This document shows, one piece after another, positions 1 to 6,736 of a stretch of DNA of 18,826 bases. The stretch is from NCBI GenBank assembly GCA_013823505.1, contig PNMH01000075.1, forward strand, positions 1 through 18,826. Reading direction: 5' to 3'. The notes under the pieces are model-generated. The model worked only from the letters and a program-made list of their open reading frames with translations. It did not search any database and was not told the origin of the DNA. The DNA comes from Polaromonas sp. (GTDB lineage Bacteria; Pseudomonadota; Gammaproteobacteria; Burkholderiales; Burkholderiaceae). Made by a program: the position numbers and the translations under genes. Each line of letters starts with the position of its first letter. Position 1 is the stretch's first letter.

Positions 1-345
1 CAACAACCCCAGCGGCAGCGCGATCACCGCCGAGAGCACAAAGCCCGCGACCACGCGGTAGATGCTGATGCCCATGTCTTCAAACAGGCCGGTCTCGGTG
101 GCCCAGGTCCAGGTCTTGGTGAGCACCTGCAGCGGTGCCGGCATGAACACCGGATCGATCCCGCCCCACAGGCCCACCGCCGCCCAGAGCACCAAAGGGG
201 TGAACAGGCCGGTGAGCGCAAGCACCCAATAGGTGCGCCGCGAGATGCCGGCGCGCACGGTGAAGAGATTGGAGCGTTTCCTGGGCCGGGTTGGTGCACC
301 AGCAGCGCGCGGCGCCGTGGCAGGGGGGGCAAGGGGCAAGGACAT
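1..345 (-). CDS. ABC transporter permease, SsuC/TauC/NitT type (N-terminal part, runs off left edge)
   Basis: The first 115 codons of an inner-membrane permease are visible; the reading frame is open to base 1. After a basic, Pro/Ala-rich N-terminus of about 38 residues comes a membrane segment (residues about 40-60). It is followed by the family pattern around FMPAPLQVL (residues about 66-74), DMGISIYRVVAGFVLSAVIA and the start of the next helix. That layout is known from permeases for nitrate, taurine, aliphatic sulfonates and, with a ykkC leader, guanidine. The ATG at 345-343 is chosen because AGGAG (356-352) sits 6 bases upstream. The guanidine-I riboswitch directly upstream makes guanidine uptake the best guess for the substrate; the sequence of the protein alone does not show it. 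Usually a binding-protein gene leads such operons; here the permease is first. The ATPase and binding protein should lie beyond the left edge. Confidence 0.85.
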   Translation of the reverse strand, partial: MSLPLAPPATAPRAAGAPTRPRKRSNLFTVRAGISRRTYWVLALTGLFTPLVLWAAVGLWGGIDPVFMPAPLQVLTKTWTWATETGLFEDMGISIYRVVAGFVLSAVIALPLGLL

Positions 346-351
346 GCGGGG

Positions 352-356
352 CTCCT
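352..356 (-). promoter_or_regulatory. Ribosome binding site of the ABC permease
   Basis: AGGAG on the minus strand, 6 bases before the ATG at 345. It lies 6 bases beyond the 3' arm of a helix that competes with the riboswitch core, so translation initiation is a likely control point. Confidence 0.7.
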
Positions 357-362
357 GAGCGG

Positions 363-422
363 GGGACAAAAGGCGGAGAGGCATGTGCTTTGCAGCGCAA
401 GCGTCTCCCGGGCTTTTGTCCC
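363..422 (-). promoter_or_regulatory. Expression platform: helix competing with the riboswitch core
   Basis: On the minus strand GGGACAAAAG (422-413), part of the conserved aptamer core, is perfectly complementary over 10 bases to CTTTTGTCCC (372-363). A second 5-bp piece, GGAGA (408-404) with TCTCC (379-375), extends the stem across a small internal loop. Forming this helix would unfold the aptamer. There is no T-run after the 3' arm, so it is not a classical intrinsic terminator; the ribosome binding site follows 6 bases later. I infer that the helix is the ligand-free, low-expression state, acting on translation or on Rho access. Confidence 0.6.
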
Positions 423-506
423 TCCGTGGAACCACGCGATGGTGGCCGACTGCTCTCGGACCAGACAGCTCAGACCGGCAAGTGATCTGAGCCCGGAACC
501 CTAGCG
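401..506 (-). promoter_or_regulatory. Guanidine-I riboswitch (ykkC class) aptamer
   Basis: Read on the minus strand, three conserved blocks of the ykkC/guanidine-I consensus occur in order: CTAGGGTTCCGG (504-493), GGTCCGAGAG (462-453) and ACGGAGGGACAAAAGCCC followed by GGGAGA (426-404). Between the first two, GCTCAGA and TCTGAGC form a perfect 7-bp hairpin. This class is known to bind guanidine and to switch on efflux, carboxylase or NitT/TauT-like ABC transport genes; the gene directly downstream is such an ABC permease. The block sequences match closely, so the class assignment is firm; the ligand is taken from established work on the class. Confidence 0.93.
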
Positions 507-558
507 GTCTTCAAGGCTGGCGTGTGTGTGGGCACAGCGCCTCTCTGACGGAGGAGTT

Positions 559-575
559 AGCAACTTCGGTGCCAG
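559..575 (-). promoter_or_regulatory. Sigma-54 (RpoN) promoter upstream of the guanidine riboswitch
   Basis: The minus strand reads CTGGCACCGAAGTTGCT. This fits the sigma-54 consensus YTGGCACG-N4-TTGCW at every position except one (C for G after CAC), with the essential GG and GC dinucleotides exactly 10 bases apart. Transcription would begin near 548, about 43 bases before the first riboswitch block at 504, so the whole aptamer would lie in the leader. No clear NtrC site was recognised nearby. Sigma-54 control suits a nitrogen-scavenging operon. Confidence 0.75.
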
Positions 576-642
576 TCGCCATGGACGTGGGCGAGACTCC
601 GCCAAAAGGCGTTCGGCCGGTTGGACCCTTGTTTGCCGGGTG

Positions 643-915
643 TCAGGCCCGGGCGATCACAACATCTGCTGTGGGCCGGGCAACGCAGGGCAGGCAGTAG
701 CCCTCCAGCTTCTCTTCGGCGCTCAGGCCGGGCCATGGGATGTCGTATCGCACTTGCCCCTGCAGCAAGCGAGCCATGCACGTGCGACAGGTCCCGTTGC
801 GGCAGGACACCGGCCAGGCGATGCCCGCGCGTGTCATCGCAGCGAACAAGCTGGTCTCGCTGTCGGCCTCCACATCAGCCGCCTGGCCGTCAACCTTGAG
901 ACGAAAGGTCTTCAT
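643..915 (-). CDS. 2Fe-2S ferredoxin, plant/adrenodoxin-type fold
   Basis: A 90-residue single-domain electron carrier. The cluster-binding loop is C38-RNGT-C43-RT-C46, that is C-x4-C-x2-C, with the fourth ligand most likely C77 in YCLPCVARP, which matches the family LxCxxxP pattern; C74 is an extra cysteine. The length equals that of a bare fer2 domain with no reductase attached. The ATG at 915 is chosen because it overlaps the stop of the helicase gene as ATGA, indicating translational coupling; an upstream in-frame start would lie inside the helicase. Its redox partner is not in the window. It could serve a nearby oxygenase or reductase, but nothing in the sequence shows which. Confidence 0.88.
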   Translation of the reverse strand: MKTFRLKVDGQAADVEADSETSLFAAMTRAGIAWPVSCRNGTCRTCMARLLQGQVRYDIPWPGLSAEEKLEGYCLPCVARPTADVVIARA

Positions 916-2951
916 GCGTGTTTCAAGTCGTCCATTTCCCAAGCCGTGCGGTAGCCACCGATGCGCTCCACATGGGCCAGCAGGTCCTTGAAAAACGGAT
1001 GGGCGCCGAGGGTGGACGAGTCGCCGACGAGCAGCAACTTGCGGCGGGCGCGGGTCATGCCCACGTTCATGCGGCGGATGTCCGAGAGAAAGCCGATGTC
1101 ACCCAGGTGGTTGCTGCGCGTCAGTGAGATCGCAATGATGTCCCGCTCCTGGCCCTGGAACGAATCAACGGTGCCCACGCTGAGCAGGCGTTGCTGCAGC
1201 AGGCCGCTCAGCGCTTCGTTCTCCTCGATGGCGTCCTTCAAACAGTTGATCTGGGCGCGGTAGGGCGCTATGACGCCAATGGTGAGTGGTTCCTTGAGCG
1301 GGTCATGCTCATGCTGGCCTGGGTCGTAGCGCTCCAGGAGTTGGGTGAGGCGTCTGAGCAGCAAGTCCGCTTCTTCCGGGTTGGCCGTGGAGCGACTCTC
1401 GGGAATGGTGACCTCCATGAACCCAAAGCCGGCCGTGTCGAGGAATTCCACGGGCAGGTCGAGTGCGAAGCTCGGGTCGTAGGCGTCCAGGCCGGCGTGG
1501 CGCACGTTCTGGTGCGCCTGCAGTTGGCCGCCGTAGAACCGCTGGGAGCTGAACGCCATGATCTGCTCGTGCATGCGGTACTGCAGGTTGAGCATGCGGG
1601 CCGTGGCCGGCTGGCGCTGGATGCACTTTTCAAACAAGGTTTCGCGCAGGCCTTCGCGGGCGGCCTTGTCGCTTTTCACGGTGGGCGGCAGCTGGTGGTG
1701 ATCGCCCGCCAGAACCACGCGCTGGCCCTTGGCAATCGGGATCCAGCAGCCCGGCTCCAGGGCCTGGGCGGCTTCGTCGATGAAGACGGTCTCAAAGCTC
1801 AGGTGACGCAGGTTGCGGTTGCTCGCGCCCACCAGCGTGCAGGTGATGACCTGCACCGAATCGAGCACATCTTCGGTGATGAAGCGCTCGAGATCGTCGG
1901 CCTGCAGAAACAGCTGCCGCGCTTCTTCCTTCAGCATCTGGCGCTGCTGCCGTTCCTCGTGACCAAAATGGCGGACGTACTCGCTGGCGGTTTGACGGTA
2001 CTGGTCTGCCGTTTGGCGCATCGCCCGCATCTTGCTGTGGCTCGGATGGGCCATCACCCGGGCATCGAGGGTGTGCTCCAGCAGCAGGTCCGACACACGG
2101 CTGGGGTTGCCCATGCGAATGACGTTGACGCCCCGCTCGGCCAGCTTTTCGGTGAGCAGGTCCACCGCCGTGTTCGAGGGTGCGCACACCAGCACACGCC
2201 GCTCGCGCCGGATGGTCTCCCGAATGGCCTGCACCAGCGTCGTGGTTTTGCCGGTGCCGGGTGGGCCGTGGATGATGGCCACGTCCTGAGCCGTGATCAC
2301 GTGGCGCACCGCCGCCAACTGCGAGTCGTTGAGCGGGCCGGGATAGAACAGGTCGTCGGCCTGGGGCTCGCCAAAGCGGGCCTGCCGCGCGCCCAGCAGC
2401 ACATCGCGCAGCTCGGCCAGCCGGTCGCTCCGGGCGCGAATCACCTCAAGCATGGCTTGGTTCATCTCGCGGTAGCTCACCTCGTCGAAGGTGAGGTCAA
2501 TGCCCAGCTTGCCGCCGTCGAGCACCCAGTCGGGCAGCGCTTCCTTGGTGGTGGTCAGCAGCAGCTTGTTGCGCCGCACGCTGGTGATGACGCCATTGAG
2601 CGTGGGCTGGTCAACGGCTGAATGCCCGGGCACTTTGCCAAACAGCGAAGCGTTTTTTCCCACCTGGAACAGGTGCAGGCCTTGCTGGCTGGCGGGTCGT
2701 TCCAGTTCCAGCACCACCTTGCCGCCAAAGCCGATGTCTTCCTGGGTGATGGTGACGGGATACCAGGTCAAGCCGCGCCGCTGGCGCTCCTGGATGCTGG
2801 CCTTGGCGTTTTTGAGTGCGAATTGCGCTTGGTCTTCCTTTTGCTCAAGCTGCATGAGGGTGTGCACGCGGCGCAGCTCATGTTCAACAGCAGAAGGATC
2901 GGTGGGAATGAAGTCGAGGTCCGCCAAAGGAATACAGATTGAACCGTCCAA
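912..2951 (-). CDS. Superfamily 1B helicase, Upf1/IGHMBP2-like AAA domain protein
   Basis: A 679-residue nucleic-acid-dependent ATPase. In order: an N-terminal beta-rich region (about 60-150), Walker A GPPGTGKT (229-236), APSNTAVD (257-264), a helical, probably coiled insertion (about 305-360), Walker B FIDEAA (390-395), GDHHQLPP (416-423), LQYRMH (456-461), and near the C-terminus VGTVDSFQGQERD and NVGMTRAR. These are helicase motifs I, Ia, II, III, IV, V and VI of the Upf1-like family, which unwinds RNA or DNA 5' to 3'. The frame opens with a TTG at 2951 without a visible Shine-Dalgarno sequence; no ATG or GTG occurs between it and the upstream stop. The next candidate is Met33, so the N-terminus is uncertain. 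The stop overlaps the ferredoxin start. The cellular role of the bacterial members is not established. Confidence 0.9.
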   Translation of the reverse strand: MDGSICIPLADLDFIPTDPSAVEHELRRVHTLMQLEQKEDQAQFALKNAKASIQERQRRGLTWYPVTITQEDIGFGGKVVLELERPASQQGLHLFQVGKNASLFGKVPGHSAVDQPTLNGVITSVRRNKLLLTTTKEALPDWVLDGGKLGIDLTFDEVSYREMNQAMLEVIRARSDRLAELRDVLLGARQARFGEPQADDLFYPGPLNDSQLAAVRHVITAQDVAIIHGPPGTGKTTTLVQAIRETIRRERRVLVCAPSNTAVDLLTEKLAERGVNVIRMGNPSRVSDLLLEHTLDARVMAHPSHSKMRAMRQTADQYRQTASEYVRHFGHEERQQRQMLKEEARQLFLQADDLERFITEDVLDSVQVITCTLVGASNRNLRHLSFETVFIDEAAQALEPGCWIPIAKGQRVVLAGDHHQLPPTVKSDKAAREGLRETLFEKCIQRQPATARMLNLQYRMHEQIMAFSSQRFYGGQLQAHQNVRHAGLDAYDPSFALDLPVEFLDTAGFGFMEVTIPESRSTANPEEADLLLRRLTQLLERYDPGQHEHDPLKEPLTIGVIAPYRAQINCLKDAIEENEALSGLLQQRLLSVGTVDSFQGQERDIIAISLTRSNHLGDIGFLSDIRRMNVGMTRARRKLLLVGDSSTLGAHPFFKDLLAHVERIGGYRTAWEMDDLKHA

Positions 2952-2988
2952 GGTGTTGAGGAGGCCAGTTGACTGGCGACTGACCAGC

Positions 2989-3009
2989 CAGAGTCTGCCT
3001 CAGACTCTG
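2989..3009. repeat. Perfect 9-bp inverted repeat upstream of the helicase gene
   Basis: CAGAGTCTG and CAGACTCTG are separated by CCT. In the helicase transcript this would be a hairpin about 38 bases before the TTG start. No T-run follows on either strand, so an intrinsic terminator is unlikely. It could be a protein site or a leader hairpin. The surrounding gap (2952-3135) holds no gene that I can support. Confidence 0.5.
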
Positions 3010-3135
3010 CTGGGGGCATGGGTGCCCCTCAAATTCCCAGACACCTTGTCCACTTGGTCGCCATGGTTCGGGATCGCCAGGAAGCTGTCCTTCGTCCGCC
3101 GGCGTCGGAGCCCACTGCCGGGGGCGGGCTCAAAC

Positions 3136-4134
3136 TCAGCGTGTCACGCGAGCGATCGATGCACCGATACCTTCCCGTGCCGTGGTCAGGCTGCCAGCAT
3201 CGAGGTTGACTCGCCGCGGGGTGTCGAAGTTGGCGACGTAGCCGGTATCGCCGACGAACACCAATGCGGCAGGAAACTCCAGCGGGCCTGCGGGGCCATT
3301 GCGCGCGGCTTCGGTCAACTCGCCCGAGGGGCTGATGCGCATCAAGGCGTTGAGTTCGTTGGCCGCTACCCAGAGATGGCCTCGCGCGTCGAAGGCAAGG
3401 CCGTCGGCGCCTTCCAGCGCGGCGTTCTGCACCCACAGCGCTGGTCGTTGCGCTCGACCTTCGCTGTCGAAAGCGACGCGCCAGACCGCGCCGCGGGCGG
3501 TGTCGGCGACGTACACAGCGCCCGCCTTGTCGATGGCCAAACCGTTGGCCACGATGGATTGCTGCGTGCGACCGTCCGGCAATGTGCGGGTGAAGCGCTC
3601 AACGGTGGCGACCGTTTCGGCCGCGCCGCCGTTGGGGCCGACACGGAAGATGTTGCCGCTGGCGCCACCGCTGATGTACAGACGGCCCTGGCGGTCGATT
3701 TCAACGCCGTTGGCTCCCGGCACGCCCGTGGCGAAGGTCTGGGCCACTCCGGGTCGGGCCGGGTCCAGCTCGGCAGCGCGCAGTCGCACAACCTCGCCGA
3801 ACGCAGATGCACCGATCAGCAGGTCGCCCTGCGCGTTGAACACCATGCCCGAGGGATTAGGCGCGGTGTTCTGCCCATTGACTTGGCGCGCACCGATGCG
3901 GCCGACAACGACGGGCTGAGGCTTCCCCGGGTCAATGCGCATGAAGTTGCCGGACACGCGGTCAGCCACGTAGAGCAAACCATCTCGGCTGGCCGTGATG
4001 CTTTCGATGATCACGGTTCGATCCACACTGGCTGGGTCGAGGTCGACGAGGATCGACGGAGGCCGAGTCTGCTGACCCAGGCCTGCGCAGCCGGCCAGTG
4101 CTATCGCTACGAGGGTGGTGATGGCAGTTTTCAT
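3136..4134 (-). CDS. Lipoprotein with SMP-30/NHL-type beta-propeller
   Basis: A 332-residue protein with a lipoprotein signal: basic start, hydrophobic stretch and lipobox LAGC with the lipidated cysteine at residue 16. The next residues (GLGQQ) lack the Asp that signals inner-membrane retention, so an outer-membrane location is possible. The body repeats short propeller strands of the pattern G-x-hydrophobic-D-x-x-G-x-hydrophobic-Y/W-V-A: SRDGLLYVAD, EIDRQGRLYISG, AIDKAGAVYVAD and AFDARGHLWVAA. SMP-30/gluconolactonase/LRE-like proteins have this fold; some are lactonases, many have no known substrate. The start is firm: AGGAGG (4146-4141) lies 6 bases before the ATG. It is transcribed alone or with the helicase, whose start is 184 bases downstream. 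Enzyme activity is not shown by the sequence. Confidence 0.82.
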   Translation of the reverse strand: MKTAITTLVAIALAGCAGLGQQTRPPSILVDLDPASVDRTVIIESITASRDGLLYVADRVSGNFMRIDPGKPQPVVVGRIGARQVNGQNTAPNPSGMVFNAQGDLLIGASAFGEVVRLRAAELDPARPGVAQTFATGVPGANGVEIDRQGRLYISGGASGNIFRVGPNGGAAETVATVERFTRTLPDGRTQQSIVANGLAIDKAGAVYVADTARGAVWRVAFDSEGRAQRPALWVQNAALEGADGLAFDARGHLWVAANELNALMRISPSGELTEAARNGPAGPLEFPAALVFVGDTGYVANFDTPRRVNLDAGSLTTAREGIGASIARVTR

Positions 4135-4140
4135 CGGTAA

Positions 4141-4146
4141 CCTCCT
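4141..4146 (-). promoter_or_regulatory. Strong ribosome binding site of the SMP-30-like lipoprotein
   Basis: AGGAGG on the minus strand, 6 bases before the ATG at 4134. It is one of only two strong Shine-Dalgarno sequences in the window and fixes the start. Confidence 0.8.
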
Positions 4147-4544
4147 GATCGCCTGGGATGGCGGCGTGTCGTTAAGCGATTGGCAATATCGTCCGCCGCA
4201 TGTTCAGAAACGGTGGACTGACCGGAATGTTATCGGCGCGAGGCGGGCTGTGGGAATGCTTGCCTGAAAGCCCCTTTGGGCTTGCACAACAGATCGAATG
4301 ATGGTTCTGTCCTTCGCAGATATCTGGATGGCCAAGACTGCTCGGCAAGCACGGATGTAAGTCCGAAGGTCCGGCCCGTGGTCCGCTTCAGACTGAACTC
4401 GGTCTCTCACCTTCGATGCGCGACCGGCGGCTTCCGACACACAGCAGTCAGTCGAGGTTCCAAACTACCGGACTATTACCTGCCAACCGACGCGTATCCA
4501 CGCGATTTTGATGGGAAGCTCAGGCGATAAGAGGTTAGGGATGC
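4147..4544. other. Long intergenic stretch without a supportable gene
   Basis: About 400 bases between two minus-strand genes. Short open frames exist on both strands (84 residues on plus, 78 on minus), but none has a Shine-Dalgarno sequence, recognisable motifs or neighbour-like codon use. The base composition is visibly less GC-rich than that of the flanking genes, with patches such as CCAACCGACGCGTATCC and CAGATCGAATGATGG. It contains one weak hairpin at 4268-4283. It must hold the promoter of the lipoprotein gene, which I could not pick out. It may be a decayed repeat or gene. Confidence 0.5.
4268..4283 (-). terminator. Weak hairpin, possible terminator of the hydrolase-glycosyltransferase transcript
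   Basis: On the minus strand AAGCCC and GGGCTT form a 6-bp stem with a four-base loop, ending in two Ts followed by CAGG. The T-tract is poor and the distance to the stop at 4545 is long (about 260 bases), so this is only a candidate. Confidence 0.2.
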
Positions 4545-6734
4545 TCAGCCCGCCCAGTGCCGGTTTTCCAGCGCCTGAGCAATGCGCAGCGCAGCGCGCA
4601 TCGCACCATCGGTCTCCACCGGCCGGTAGCGCACCGGCTGGTGCATGGCAGCCAGCGCCTGTTCGGCGAGGCGCTCGGGCGAGAGATCGCGGTAGTCCAA
4701 CGATCGGTCAGCCTCGTAGTTGAAGAGCCGGCGGCGCACATGCACGCACTGCTCGAAGTGGTTCTGGAGCGGGAAGCTCAGGAACGGCCGGCGCGTGGCC
4801 ACGAGCTCCATCGTGGTCGACAAGCCACCCTGCACCAGCGCCAGGTCGCAGCACGCGAGGTGTTCGTACAGGTTGTGCACATACGACTTCACCTCCAGCC
4901 CGTCCAGGCGCGGCAGTGCGTCGGCGGACATGCGCGGACCAGCCACCACGATCAGGCGCAGCCCCGGTTCCTGCTGCTTCATGCGCGGAAACGCCTCGGC
5001 GACGCGCTGCAGCAGGTGGTGCCCCACCCCGGTTCCGCCCACGGTGGCGATCACGATGCGTTCGTCGCTGCGGTAACCGTGCAGGGCCCGCAGCCGCTCG
5101 GTGTCGGCCAGCGTGGACGGGTCGAACGGCAAGGCGTAGCCGCAGTAGCAGAAGTTGCGGTCGGTCCATTCGCGAATGCCGGGAAGGCCGGGGCCAAAAG
5201 GCTGTTCGGTCACGTCGTCGCTGTTGCCCACGAAGATGGCCGCGTCGCGGATGTGCGGGTAACGCGCCACGTGGTCAATGTCGTCGGCGTTGCGGTCGGC
5301 GCACAGAAAGGCCTCGCGCTCGTTGCCCGCCTGCGTCGGCAGGCAGCCCACGAAGTCGGTCAGGAAGACGAAGGGCTGGCGCTTGAGTTCGGGGTTCTCG
5401 TGGTACTGATGGTCCACGTCCCAGGCCTCGTCGCCGATCACCACGTCGAAGTGTTCGGCCTCCATCAAGTCGACGAATGTCATGAAGTTGCGCGCCATGA
5501 TTTCGTCCATGGTGCGCAGGGCGAAGAAAGCCGAGAGGTCGTGTTCACCGGCTTCCTGCTCGAAGTGGCGGCTCTCGTTGGCCAGGCGCTTGCAGATCGG
5601 GTGCACACGCTCACCCTCACGCTCCAGGTATCGGGCAGCCGGGTCGGTGGTGAACCAGTCGATCGCCAGATCGGGTTGCAGCTTGCGCAGCTCGCGCGCG
5701 ATGGCCAGGTCGCGCTGCGCATGGCCCAGCCCGATGGGACTGCAGATGAACAACGCGCGGCGCGGGCGCGCCATGGCGCGGGTCCACGTGGCGTGCCTGG
5801 GCGCGGTGCCCACGAAGTCCCGCACCGCGCGGTTGAACATCACCGGGTCGCGCGCGGGCTGCACATGACCACCGGCACCCACGGTGATCAGAGACGCGCC
5901 CGGCACCAGCTCGTGGATCGCCTGGCCCTTGGCGTAGGGGACGCGCTGGTCCCGGTCGGCGTGGATCACCAGCGTGGGGCATTGCACACGGCGCGCGAAG
6001 GCGCGCACGTCGTGGCCGAACCAGCCGTTGCGCGCCCAGGCCACGGTCTCGCCGTCGGTGGCCCAGCCGTAGTGCACGCCGTCTTCGATGTGCTTGGTCG
6101 AATGCGGCTCGGTGAAGATCGAGGCCACAAACGCGTCGAGCACTTTCGGCCAGTGATCGCGGAAGAACTGGCTGTCCTTGCCCAGCATGCGGGCGCGCTC
6201 TTCAGGTGTTTGCACCGTTTCGGCAAATCCCCCGGCAGTGATGAGATGCGTGATGCGCTGCGGTTGCTCGCCGGCCAGGCGCAGCGCGATCATGGCGCCG
6301 GCCGACAGGCCCACCAGCGCGAGTTTCTCCACCCCGATGGCGTCCAGCGCGGCCACAAAATCCCCGTGGTACAGCTCGAGGTCGTAGTGTTCCTGACCGC
6401 GTGGCCGGTCGCTCTTGCCGTTGCCCCGGTTGTCCACCGTGATCACGCGGAAGTGTTCCGACAGGTACGGCACAGTCGCCTTGAACACCGAGGTGTTGAC
6501 GAACTGGATGGGTGGCGCGAACGCGATCCACGGCCCTTGTGTTCCCCATACCGCGTACCAGATCTTCACACCGTCGCGGTCCACAAAACCCTGCTGCGCG
6601 GGCTCGATGGTGGAGAACGGATAGGGCTTGGTGGCATCGAGCGCACCGGCGGGCGGCAGGGGCCCGGCGATGCGGCTGAAGCGCTCGGGCCAATCGGATG
6701 CGGCGGCCTGGGGATCGGTGGTGCGGGTGCCCAT
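4545..6734 (-). CDS. Fusion of alpha/beta hydrolase and GT-B glycosyltransferase
   Basis: A 729-residue two-domain protein. Residues about 45-310 are an alpha/beta hydrolase: DNRGNGKSDRP (101-111), nucleophile elbow G142-L-S144-A-G146, acid D260 or D262 in HADRD, and histidine H290 in GGHVQ, so the triad is complete. Residues about 325-729 are a GT-B fold like MurG or UDP-glycosyltransferases. The N-terminal loop is CSPIGLGHAQRD (331-342), and the C-terminal donor site comprises ATVGGTGVGHH (563-573), SYVHN (617-621) and LVQGGLSTTMEL (633-644), then FPLQNHFEQ (654-662). The join is a short linker rich in Arg, Ala and Thr (310-325); there is no stop or frameshift. No signal peptide or membrane helix is visible, so it is cytosolic. 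The ATG at 6734 is 2 bases after the TetR stop, so the two genes are co-transcribed. Substrates are unknown; hydrolysing and glycosylating the same small molecule is inference. Confidence 0.85.
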   Translation of the reverse strand: MGTRTTDPQAAASDWPERFSRIAGPLPPAGALDATKPYPFSTIEPAQQGFVDRDGVKIWYAVWGTQGPWIAFAPPIQFVNTSVFKATVPYLSEHFRVITVDNRGNGKSDRPRGQEHYDLELYHGDFVAALDAIGVEKLALVGLSAGAMIALRLAGEQPQRITHLITAGGFAETVQTPEERARMLGKDSQFFRDHWPKVLDAFVASIFTEPHSTKHIEDGVHYGWATDGETVAWARNGWFGHDVRAFARRVQCPTLVIHADRDQRVPYAKGQAIHELVPGASLITVGAGGHVQPARDPVMFNRAVRDFVGTAPRHATWTRAMARPRRALFICSPIGLGHAQRDLAIARELRKLQPDLAIDWFTTDPAARYLEREGERVHPICKRLANESRHFEQEAGEHDLSAFFALRTMDEIMARNFMTFVDLMEAEHFDVVIGDEAWDVDHQYHENPELKRQPFVFLTDFVGCLPTQAGNEREAFLCADRNADDIDHVARYPHIRDAAIFVGNSDDVTEQPFGPGLPGIREWTDRNFCYCGYALPFDPSTLADTERLRALHGYRSDERIVIATVGGTGVGHHLLQRVAEAFPRMKQQEPGLRLIVVAGPRMSADALPRLDGLEVKSYVHNLYEHLACCDLALVQGGLSTTMELVATRRPFLSFPLQNHFEQCVHVRRRLFNYEADRSLDYRDLSPERLAEQALAAMHQPVRYRPVETDGAMRAALRIAQALENRHWAG

Positions 6735-6736
6735 GG

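Noticed and set aside
24..400. Minus-strand open frames of about 100 codons at 24-332 and 80-400
   Set aside because: Both are out of frame with the ABC permease, and one runs through the riboswitch; the permease frame itself has family motifs and a ribosome site.
2989..3009. Inverted repeat as an intrinsic terminator
   Set aside because: No T-run on either strand after the stem; kept only as an unexplained repeat.
4204..4440. 78-codon minus-strand frame in the long gap
   Set aside because: No ribosome site, no motif, and composition unlike neighbouring genes.
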